23,976 bases of DNA. Origin: AEGEAN-183 sp964342745. Lineage in GTDB: Bacteria > Pseudomonadota > Gammaproteobacteria > Magnimaribacterales > Magnimaribacteraceae. The notes below the pieces were generated by a model. The model saw nothing but the letters and a program-made list of their open reading frames with translations, was not told the DNA's origin and searched no databases. How positions within the stretch are numbered: the first letter of the stretch is position 1; every line of letters begins with the position of its first letter. The DNA is taken from assembly GCA_964342745.1 (NCBI GenBank), contig CAYFFW010000022.1, positions 1 through 23,976 on the forward strand. The letters run 5' to 3'. Positions 15,616-21,741 of the stretch are shown one piece after another. Made by a program: the position numbers and the translations under genes.

Positions 15616-16581
15616 TTAATTAGATCTTTTCTTTAAAGTATTAACCATGCTAATTAAAGATTCCTTGTATTTAGAATTATCTAATTTTTCTAATAAAAAC
15701 AAGCATTTATCACTGTAATTTTCTACCTCTTCCTGCACTTTCTCTATAGCCCCTGATTCATTAAAAAAATTAATAACCTCATTTAGATCTTCTTTATTCC
15801 CTTTTCTAAATGCATTCATAAGGAATTCTTTCTCTTTTTTTTGAGCTTTATCAAGTGCATGAATTAAAGGTAAGGTAATTTTTCCTTCCATAAAATCTTT
15901 ACCTTTTTGTTTTCCTGTATAAGTTTCTTCTCCAGAATAATCTAAAAGATCATCCTTTAACTGAAAAGCAATGCCTAAAGAAAATCCAAAGTTTGCTGCA
16001 ATTAAAACCATCTTATTATTTGAACCTGCTAAATGGGCAGCTGTGGCTGTTGAAGCTTTAAAGAGTTCTGCAGTTTTTCTACCTATTATTTCAAAGTAAT
16101 CCTTTTCTTTAAGAGTTTTAGAATTTAGAAGATTTAACTGTAGAACCTCTCCTTCAGAGATCCTATTAGTTGAATCAGCTAAACTTTGGATTATTCTTTT
16201 GTTGCTTAAGGAAGCCATGAGTTGAAAAGCTTTAGAATAAACGAAGTCCCCAACTAAAACACCATGCGCATTATTCCACTTCCTATGAATACTTTCTTTC
16301 CCTCTTCTTATGTCACTTTCATCGACAACATCATCGTGAATAAGTGTTGCTGTGTGAAGAAGTTCAATAGCTGCCGCTAAATTTAGTAATTCTGAACCTT
16401 TATAAGACAAAGACTTTGCAAGTAAAATATTTAGAGCAGGTCTAATTCTTTTTCCACCTGACTTTACAATATAAGAACTAACTTCAGTTGCTAACTTTAC
16501 ATCAGAGTAGATAGATTTTTGAAGCACTACCTCTAATTCTTTTAATTCAGGTTTTATATGCTTATAAGGATCTATTTTCAT
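15616..16581 (-). CDS. ispB: Polyprenyl (octaprenyl-type) diphosphate synthase
   Basis: This enzyme adds isopentenyl diphosphate units to make the long isoprenoid tail of ubiquinone and related quinones. The 321-residue protein has the trans-prenyltransferase motifs GGKRIRP (42-48), first aspartate motif DDVVD (83-87, in HTATLIHDDVVDESDIRRGK), AEGEVLQL-like SEGEVLQLN, and second aspartate motif DDLLD (210-214), followed by GKDFMEGKITLPLI. The Ala-containing TATLIHDD context fits long-chain (IspB-like) enzymes. The exact chain length cannot be read from sequence. It is divergent from rplU, as is usual in gammaproteobacteria. Confidence 0.94.
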   Translation of the reverse strand: MKIDPYKHIKPELKELEVVLQKSIYSDVKLATEVSSYIVKSGGKRIRPALNILLAKSLSYKGSELLNLAAAIELLHTATLIHDDVVDESDIRRGKESIHRKWNNAHGVLVGDFVYSKAFQLMASLSNKRIIQSLADSTNRISEGEVLQLNLLNSKTLKEKDYFEIIGRKTAELFKASTATAAHLAGSNNKMVLIAANFGFSLGIAFQLKDDLLDYSGEETYTGKQKGKDFMEGKITLPLIHALDKAQKKEKEFLMNAFRKGNKEDLNEVINFFNESGAIEKVQEEVENYSDKCLFLLEKLDNSKYKESLISMVNTLKKRSN

Positions 16582-16588
16582 AATATTA

Positions 16589-16617
16589 ATTATATTTCAG
16601 GATATCTTTAAATTAGA
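16589..16617 (-). promoter_or_regulatory. Tentative ispB promoter, possibly leaderless
   Basis: On the minus strand a perfect TATAAT (complement of 16589-16594) ends 7 bases before the ispB ATG. Transcription would begin at or next to the start codon. The hexamer 17 bases further up (TCTAAT) is a poor -35. No Shine-Dalgarno sequence precedes the ATG, which agrees with a leaderless mRNA, but AT-rich chance is possible. Confidence 0.3.
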
Positions 16618-16625
16618 TTCTTTTA

Positions 16626-16654
16626 TTGCGATAAGTTTACCTTTTTCGTATAGT
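16626..16654 (+). promoter_or_regulatory. rplU-rpmA promoter
   Basis: TTGCGA (16626-16631), a 17-base spacer and TATAGT (16649-16654) make a good sigma-70-type promoter. A GC-rich discriminator (GCGCACCC) follows the -10, as in promoters under stringent (ppGpp) control. The leader of about 28 bases ends with GGAG at 16679-16682 before the rplU ATG. Confidence 0.65.
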
Positions 16655-16688
16655 GCGCACCCTTATATTTCCAGTTTTGGAGTTAAAA

Positions 16689-17000
16689 ATGTTTGCTGTT
16701 ATAGAGAGTGGAGGAAAACAACACAAAGTCGTTAAAGGCGACTCACTTAAAGTTGAGTTGTTAAAAGAGGAAGAGGGCTCTAAGGTAGAGTTCGATAAAG
16801 TATTAATGATCTCTGACGGGAAAGACTCTAAAGTTGGGACACCCTACCTTAAAAAAGTTAAAGTAACTGGAAAAATAGTAAGACACGGCAAATCAGATAA
16901 GGTGATTGTTTTTAAAATGAAGAGAAGAAAGGATTACAGAAGAACTCAGGGCCACAGGCAAGGCTTTACTGAGGTTCTAATAGAATCTATTAATTCTTAA
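16689..17000 (+). CDS. rplU: 50S ribosomal protein L21
   Basis: L21 binds 23S rRNA near L20 on the 50S surface. From ATG 16689 the product is 103 residues, as in E. coli, starting MFAVIESGGKQHKV and containing GTPYLKKVKV, VFKMKRRKDYRRTQGHRQ and FTEV. A longer reading from 16653 would begin inside the -10 box, so it is excluded; GGAG at 16679-16682 supports the chosen start. It is cotranscribed with rpmA 14 bases downstream. Confidence 0.98.
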   Translation: MFAVIESGGKQHKVVKGDSLKVELLKEEEGSKVEFDKVLMISDGKDSKVGTPYLKKVKVTGKIVRHGKSDKVIVFKMKRRKDYRRTQGHRQGFTEVLIESINS

Positions 17001-17014
17001 TTTAGATATTAGAT

Positions 17015-17272
17015 ATGGCGCATAAGAAAGCAGGTGGTAGCAGTAGAAATGGCAGGGATTCAAATGCTAAGCGCCTAGGGGTGAAAGCATTTGGTGGTGA
17101 AACAGTCTCGGCAGGTTCTATTCTTGTCAGGCAACGTGGTACCAAATTTCATCCTGGAAGAAATGTAGGATGTGGAAAAGATCATACACTATTCGCAAAA
17201 ATAGATGGCAAAGTTAGTTTTACTAAGAAAGGAGAAAAGCTTCGCCAATTCATTAATGTAGAACCCTCTTAG
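17015..17272 (+). CDS. rpmA: 50S ribosomal protein L27
   Basis: L27 reaches its N-terminal tail into the peptidyl transferase centre. The 85-residue protein (also 85 in E. coli) starts directly with MAHKKAGGSSRNGRDSNAKR, so it lacks the cleavable N-terminal extension of Firmicutes L27. GSILVRQRGTKFHPGRNVG and GKDHTLFAKIDG are family hallmarks. Its stop codon lies in the loop and stem of a hairpin that may end or attenuate the transcript before obgE. Confidence 0.98.
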   Translation: MAHKKAGGSSRNGRDSNAKRLGVKAFGGETVSAGSILVRQRGTKFHPGRNVGCGKDHTLFAKIDGKVSFTKKGEKLRQFINVEPS

Positions 17273-17278
17273 GGTTTT
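17262..17278 (+). terminator. Hairpin over the rpmA stop codon
   Basis: AACCCT (17262-17267), loop CTT and AGGGTT (17271-17276) form a perfect 6-base stem, followed by TTAC and a T-rich run. It spans the rpmA TAG at 17270-17272. It may end part of the rplU-rpmA transcript, leaving obgE at a lower level, since the 35-base gap to obgE shows no strong promoter. The stem is short, so partial readthrough is expected. Confidence 0.45.
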
Positions 17279-17307
17279 ACTTTCTTCATTTATCTTAGAA
17301 TGGTTCG

Positions 17308-18318
17308 ATGAATTTCATTGATGAAGTATATATTGAGATTTCCGCTGGTAATGGTGGAGACGGCTGTTTGAGCTTTAGAAGAGCAAAGAATCTACCTAAG
17401 GGAGGACCTGATGGAGGTGATGGAGGAACTGGAGGCAACATAGTCTTTAAGACCAATGCGAGTTTAAATACTTTAGCTAGGTTTAGATATGAGAAGCTTT
17501 TCTCTGCTGAATCAGGTAAAAGAGGTCTAGGCAACAATAAAAGCGGAGCAGATGGTAAGGATCTAATAATAGAAGTACCTGTAGGAACCATTATTTATGA
17601 TGAAAATTTTAAAGGAAAAATTGCTGATCTAGATTCAGATGGACTGGAAGTAGCTGTGGCTAAAGGAGGTAAAGGAGGGTCTGGAAATGTTAGGTTTAAG
17701 AGTTCAACCAATAGGTCCCCAAGAAAAACAACTAAAGGCCAAGAAGGCGGTTCTCTTTCTTTAAAATTAGAGCTTAGATTGCTGGCTGATGTTGGTTTAT
17801 TAGGAAAACCAAATAGTGGTAAGTCCTCTTTAGTTAATGCTGTATCAAGCGCTAACCCAAAGGTTGCTGACTATGAATTTACTACCATCAAACCTAGTCT
17901 GGGTGTGGTTGATTACACAAGGGATAAGAGTTTCGTCATCTCTGATATTCCAGGTCTTATAACAGGAGCTTCTAAAGGAATAGGTTTAGGGTTTCAGTTT
18001 TTGAGACATCTTTCTAGAACAAGATTAATTTTACTTATGGTAGATGTAGAATCTAAGGAAATAAAAGAGATAGAGGAAGAGATAAATATTCTTTTAAATG
18101 AACTTAATGAATTCGATAAGAACTTAATAAGTAAAGTTAAATGGTTAGTTTTAAATAAAATAGATTTAATTAGTAAAGAAAAAAAATCTAAGTTACAGGA
18201 GCACTTTAATAAAGAGCAGGAGTTAGTCTGCTGTCTAATTTCTGCTAAGAATAGGATGGGAACAGAAGAATTTATGAAAGAAGTTGGTTTTGCATTGGAG
18301 GCAAAAAGAAGTGAGTAA
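17308..18318 (+). CDS. obgE: Obg-family GTPase (CgtA), short form
   Basis: ObgE is an essential GTPase that binds the 50S subunit during late assembly and responds to ppGpp. The 336-residue protein has a glycine-rich Obg domain at about 1-158 (GNGGDGCLSFRR, GGPDGGDGGTGGN) and a G domain with G1 GKPNSGKS (166-173), G3 DIPG (213-216), G4 NKID (283-286) and G5 SAK. It lacks the acidic C-terminal extension of E. coli ObgE (390 residues). No clear Shine-Dalgarno sequence precedes its ATG. Its stop overlaps the GTG start of proB by 8 bases. Confidence 0.96.
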   Translation: MNFIDEVYIEISAGNGGDGCLSFRRAKNLPKGGPDGGDGGTGGNIVFKTNASLNTLARFRYEKLFSAESGKRGLGNNKSGADGKDLIIEVPVGTIIYDENFKGKIADLDSDGLEVAVAKGGKGGSGNVRFKSSTNRSPRKTTKGQEGGSLSLKLELRLLADVGLLGKPNSGKSSLVNAVSSANPKVADYEFTTIKPSLGVVDYTRDKSFVISDIPGLITGASKGIGLGFQFLRHLSRTRLILLMVDVESKEIKEIEEEINILLNELNEFDKNLISKVKWLVLNKIDLISKEKKSKLQEHFNKEQELVCCLISAKNRMGTEEFMKEVGFALEAKRSE

Positions 18319-19423
18319 GATTAATGAAAGGTGGGTAATTAAGGCAGGAAGTAGTCTTATTGCCGGTTTCAATGAAGGGATTGATAAAGGATTCGTTGAA
18401 AGTCTTGTATTGCAGGTTAATCAATTACATAAAAGGGGAATACAAATAATATTAGTTACATCAGGTGCAGTTGCTAAAGGAATGTATGAATTGGCCCTCA
18501 AAGAAAGACCGACTTCTTTAAATCTCCTACAAGCTTCTGCTGCCATTGGGCAACTTGGTTTAATAGAAGCTTATAAATCAGAATTTGAAAAATTTAGTAT
18601 GAAAACAGCTCAAGTTCTTATCAGTCATGATGATTTTGTGGACAGGGGAAGATATTTAAATGCCAGAAATAGTTTAATAACATTAATTGACCTGGGTGTC
18701 ATTCCAATTATTAATGAGAACGATAGTGTTTCTATAGAAGAAATAAGTTTTGGAGATAATGATACTTTAGCCGGTGCTGTAGTAGGTTTAACTGATGCTG
18801 ATAAATTTATTATGTTAACCGACGAGAAAGGAGTTTTTTCTCAAGATCCAAAAATAAACAAAGAAGCAAAACTGCTTAAACAAATAAATTTAGACGATGA
18901 GGTATTAGATTTAAGTGCAATTACCGAAGGGACTGCTGGAATGTTAGGTCGTGGCGGCATGAGAACCAAAATCAAAGCAGCTAGATTAGCTTTAGATTCA
19001 GGTGCAAAGACTTGGGTAGTGGATGGCAATAATCCAAAGGTTTTGCTTGAAATTTTAGATAACAAAGAAGTAGGGACCTTGTTTACCGGAGAAAGAGATA
19101 AACTTCAATCAAGGAAAACCTGGATAGCTTCACTAGGATCTCCTAAGGGTAAATTAGTTATCGACAACGGAGCTGCTAAAGCTTTAATGGAAGAAGGTAG
19201 TAGTCTTTTACCAGTCGGAATAGTTTCAACAGTGGGAGAATTTGGAAAAGGAGCTTTAGTTGCATGTGTAAATAAGGATACGGAAATAGCTAGAGGGTTT
19301 AGTAACTTTAGTTCTTCTGAGATTAGTAAATTATTTGGTTTAAAGTCTTCTGAAATAAATAAAAAATTAGGTTATGCCTCTTCAGAAGAGGTTATTCATA
19401 GAGACAATTTAGTTCTTAGTTAA
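18311..19423 (+). CDS. proB: Glutamate 5-kinase
   Basis: ProB phosphorylates glutamate to gamma-glutamyl phosphate, the first step of proline synthesis. From GTG 18311 it has 370 residues (E. coli 367). GGAGG at 18297-18301, 9 bases upstream, supports this start over an in-frame candidate at 18284. The amino-acid kinase domain shows VIKAGSSLI, VTSGAVAKG, FLNARNSL-like YLNARNSL, PIINENDSV, DNDTLAG and LTDEKGVF. A C-terminal PUA domain follows at about residues 280-355 (KLVIDNGAAKALMEEGSSLLP). proA is not in the window. Confidence 0.96.
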   Translation: MSKINERWVIKAGSSLIAGFNEGIDKGFVESLVLQVNQLHKRGIQIILVTSGAVAKGMYELALKERPTSLNLLQASAAIGQLGLIEAYKSEFEKFSMKTAQVLISHDDFVDRGRYLNARNSLITLIDLGVIPIINENDSVSIEEISFGDNDTLAGAVVGLTDADKFIMLTDEKGVFSQDPKINKEAKLLKQINLDDEVLDLSAITEGTAGMLGRGGMRTKIKAARLALDSGAKTWVVDGNNPKVLLEILDNKEVGTLFTGERDKLQSRKTWIASLGSPKGKLVIDNGAAKALMEEGSSLLPVGIVSTVGEFGKGALVACVNKDTEIARGFSNFSSSEISKLFGLKSSEINKKLGYASSEEVIHRDNLVLS

Positions 19424-19440
19424 AGAGCTTTAATCTTTTT
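19420..19440 (+). terminator. Possible proB terminator at the proB/rpsT junction
   Basis: TTAAA (19420-19424), loop GAGC and TTTAA (19429-19433) are followed by TCTTTTT. The stem is short and AT-only but has a T tract on the + strand. It includes the TTAA shared by the two stop codons. Confidence 0.3.
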
Positions 19441-19695
19441 ATTCAGACGAGATTTAGTTCTGGAAGCTTTGTTGGCGTGTATGACTTTTTTATTAGCCAT
19501 AGTATCTAATACCTTCTCAGCATCTTTGAAGGCCTCTTTTGCATCCTCTTTGTTTCCAGATTCTATTGCTGAATCTACAGCCTTCACTGCTGTCCTGGTT
19601 AGAGCTCTTTGCGAGCTTTTCAAAGAATTCCTTTTTACATTCTGCCTTGATCTTTTTAAAGCAGATTTAATTCTTAACTTTTCTCTATTAGCCAT
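19420..19695 (-). CDS. rpsT: 30S ribosomal protein S20
   Basis: S20 is a three-helix protein binding the base of the 30S body. The 91-residue product (E. coli 87) begins MANREKLRIKSALKRSRQN and ends KKVIHANKASRTKSRLNKKI, typical of S20. It is a single-gene unit, convergent with proB (4-base overlap) and divergent from the glycosyltransferase gene. Its promoter is unusually close to consensus. In most gammaproteobacteria rpsT neighbours murJ and ribF, which are absent here. Confidence 0.96.
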   Translation of the reverse strand: MANREKLRIKSALKRSRQNVKRNSLKSSQRALTRTAVKAVDSAIESGNKEDAKEAFKDAEKVLDTMANKKVIHANKASRTKSRLNKKIKAL

Positions 19696-19699
19696 ATAC

Positions 19700-19727
19700 T
19701 TGTCTTAGATTAAGAGCCGCGCATAAT
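19700..19727 (+). promoter_or_regulatory. Putative promoter of the family 9 glycosyltransferase gene
   Basis: TTGTCT (19700-19705), 16 bases, CATAAT (19722-19727): 4 of 6 and 5 of 6 matches to consensus. The -10 shares five bases with the rpsT -10 on the opposite strand, so the two promoters probably exclude each other. Confidence 0.45.
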
Positions 19728-19751
19728 GCATTCTGATAGGACGAGTGTCAA
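19723..19751 (-). promoter_or_regulatory. rpsT promoter
   Basis: On the minus strand a perfect TTGACA (complement of 19746-19751), exactly 17 bases, then CATTAT (complement of 19723-19728). The sequence after the -10 is GC-rich (GCGCGGC), as in stringently controlled ribosomal promoters. The -35 overlaps the upstream GTG-start version of the glycosyltransferase, and the -10 overlaps that gene's own -10. Confidence 0.7.
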
Positions 19752-19765
19752 GTGAGATTGATGAA

Positions 19766-20812
19766 ATGAACAATAAAACTCAAAGGTTTCTGATAGCCAT
19801 TTTAAGGTTCCATGGAGATGTTCTTTTAACCACCCCAATCATTAGTGAGATCAAGAGAATTTGCCCTAACTCAAAAATAGATATGCTAGTGTACAAGGGA
19901 ACTGGATCAATTCTAGAAAACGACATAAGAATCAATAAAGTCGTAGAGGCTGAAATTTCTCTAGAAACAAAGCTTATTAAAAGAATTTACAAAGAACTTT
20001 CCTTACTTAAGTCATTAAGAAGCTCTAATTATGATTATGGTATTTTTTTGACGACTCAATGGAGGATGGCTTTGATGGCAAGAAGTTTGAGTGGAGTTAA
20101 AACCACAGGTGTACAAGATATTAAACGAGATAAACCCTTTTGGATAAATAGCTTTTCCTCTATTTTCCCAGAAGCAGGGTCAGGGCATATTGTAGAAAGG
20201 AATCTGAATGCTCTAAAAACTTTGGGTTTTACTAATATAGATGAAAAGGCTGAATTGAGCCTAAATATTTCAGATGAAAATATAAGTTCAGTAAAAGAAT
20301 TAAAGTCTAATTATTCTATAGAGGGAGACTACTGCCTTTTTCATCCTGTCTCCAGAAGGGAGAGTAAGTTATGGAGGAGGGAGTCGTTTGCTGAACTTAT
20401 TGATTATTATTCCAATCAAGGAATAAAAGTTGTTTTAACTTCAGGTCCTGATCACAAAGAGAGAGAGTATTTAAGTGAAATAGAGAAATTAACTAAACAT
20501 GATGTAGTTAATTTAGGAGGAAAAACCTCGTTACTCGAACTATCTTGCTTAATAAGAGAAGCTAAATTCTTTGTAGGCCTAGATTCAGTTGCTTCTCATA
20601 TAGCAGCAGCCGTTAAGACTAAAGGTGTTACTTTATTTGGTCCAAGTAATCACAACAATTGGAAGCCATGGTCTGATCAAATCTCAGTCATTTCAAGAAG
20701 CAAAGAGGAATTCTGTAAAATTCATGGAGAGATGGGGGGGAAATTCAAAAAGTGTCTTTGTTATATTTCAGTCGAAAGGGTTATAAAAGAAATAGACCTT
20801 ATTGTCAGATGA
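19766..20812 (+). CDS. Glycosyltransferase family 9, heptosyltransferase (WaaQ/RfaQ)-like
   Basis: Probably transfers a heptose or similar sugar to the lipopolysaccharide core on the cytoplasmic face of the inner membrane. The 348-residue protein shows the GT9 pattern: RFHGDVLLTTPII near the N-terminus (acceptor domain), then FHPVSRRESKLWRRE, VVLTSGPDHKERE, VNLGGKTSLLELSCLI, FVGLDSVASHIAAAV and VTLFGPSNHNNWKPW (nucleotide-sugar domain). The Cys-containing end (FCKIHGEMGG, then KCLCYISVERV) resembles RfaQ. A GTG at 19745 would add 7 residues; neither start has a strong Shine-Dalgarno sequence. The sugar and acceptor cannot be told from sequence. Confidence 0.85.
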   Translation: MNNKTQRFLIAILRFHGDVLLTTPIISEIKRICPNSKIDMLVYKGTGSILENDIRINKVVEAEISLETKLIKRIYKELSLLKSLRSSNYDYGIFLTTQWRMALMARSLSGVKTTGVQDIKRDKPFWINSFSSIFPEAGSGHIVERNLNALKTLGFTNIDEKAELSLNISDENISSVKELKSNYSIEGDYCLFHPVSRRESKLWRRESFAELIDYYSNQGIKVVLTSGPDHKEREYLSEIEKLTKHDVVNLGGKTSLLELSCLIREAKFFVGLDSVASHIAAAVKTKGVTLFGPSNHNNWKPWSDQISVISRSKEEFCKIHGEMGGKFKKCLCYISVERVIKEIDLIVR

Positions 20813-20863
20813 CGCTTTAATAAGGCTTTATTTACAAGTACTTAAAAGGGGATAAGCTTAAAG

Positions 20864-21727
20864 ATGAGAAGTAACACAAATGTTTTAATAGATGGTTTGA
20901 CATTTACTGAAGGTCCGAGATGGAATCAAAATAAACTCTACTTTTCTGATTTCTTTACTCATAGAGTTTTATCAGTTGATCTAGAAGGCAACCTAGAAAC
21001 TATTGTTGAAACTCCATATCAGCCTTCTGGATTGGGATGGTTACCTGATGGAACTCTTCTTATAGTTTCTATGAACGACCAGAAACTACTGTCTTATAAG
21101 AACAATGAATTGGATGAAGTAGCAGACTTAAGCAAGCTGGCTTCACACTATTGCAACGATATGGTTGTAGATAAGAAAGGCAATGCTTATATTGGTAATT
21201 TTGGCTTTGATTTGCATGCTGGAGAACAAATAAAGCCCACTAACCTTATTCTAGTAAGGCCAGGTGAAGAACCTGTGGAAGCTGCAGAAAATTTGCTCTT
21301 TCCTAATGGAACAGTTATAACTCCTGATGATAAAACTTTAATACTGGGCGAAACTTTTTCTGCGTGTTTGACCGCTTTTGATATTGCTGATGATGGATCA
21401 TTAGCTAATAGAAGGGTGTGGGCAGATTTAAGATCAATTGAAGGCGGTTATAATCCAGTACCCGATGGAATTTGTCTAGACGCTGAAGGGGCAATCTGGG
21501 TGGCTTCTCCTTCTACAAATGATGTAATTAGAGTCCAAGAAGGGGGTGCTTTACTTGATAAAGTGGAAGTCGACAGAGGGGCCTTCGCCTGCATGCTGGG
21601 AGGCGAGAAAGGAACTACCTTGTTTATTTCAACTGCAAATGATTCACAGGAGGACGTTTGCCTCAAAGAAAAATCTGCTCGGATAGAGACTATAGAAGTT
21701 GATGTCCCAAGAGCTGGATTGCCTTAA
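20864..21727 (+). CDS. SMP-30/gluconolactonase-family protein
   Basis: Members of this six-bladed beta-propeller family hydrolyse lactones or related esters using a divalent metal. The 287-residue protein has the expected ligands: E16 (TFTEGPRW), N148 (FPNGTVI) and D201 (PDGICLD), with N98 (CNDMVVD) near the active site. Repeated blade motifs (GLGWLPDGTLLI, GICLDAEGAIWVA) are visible. There is no signal peptide, so it is probably cytoplasmic. The substrate is unknown. It may be read with the glycosyltransferase 51 bases upstream or alone. It is convergent with the SDR gene (4-base overlap). Confidence 0.85.
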   Translation: MRSNTNVLIDGLTFTEGPRWNQNKLYFSDFFTHRVLSVDLEGNLETIVETPYQPSGLGWLPDGTLLIVSMNDQKLLSYKNNELDEVADLSKLASHYCNDMVVDKKGNAYIGNFGFDLHAGEQIKPTNLILVRPGEEPVEAAENLLFPNGTVITPDDKTLILGETFSACLTAFDIADDGSLANRRVWADLRSIEGGYNPVPDGICLDAEGAIWVASPSTNDVIRVQEGGALLDKVEVDRGAFACMLGGEKGTTLFISTANDSQEDVCLKEKSARIETIEVDVPRAGLP

Positions 21728-21741
21728 AGAAGGTTTAAGGC
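21721..21741. terminator. Hairpin spanning both stop codons of the SMP-30/SDR pair
   Basis: GCCTTAAA (21721-21728), loop GAAGG and TTTAAGGC (21734-21741) form a perfect 8-base stem with three G/C pairs at its base. The shared TTAA of the two TAA stops lies in the left arm. No long T tract follows on either strand, so it could end or protect both transcripts rather than being a textbook terminator. Confidence 0.45.

Noticed and set aside
15589..15618. Hairpin AAGAAA-TAAA-TTTCTT with an 8-T run on the + strand, resembling a terminator
   Set aside because: Both neighbouring genes are on the minus strand, where the T run lies on the wrong side; the stem is nearly all A/T. It could be a weak ispB terminator at best.
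16653..16688. Longer L21 start
   Set aside because: It would begin within the -10 box of the rplU promoter; the downstream ATG has GGAG and fits the family N-terminus.
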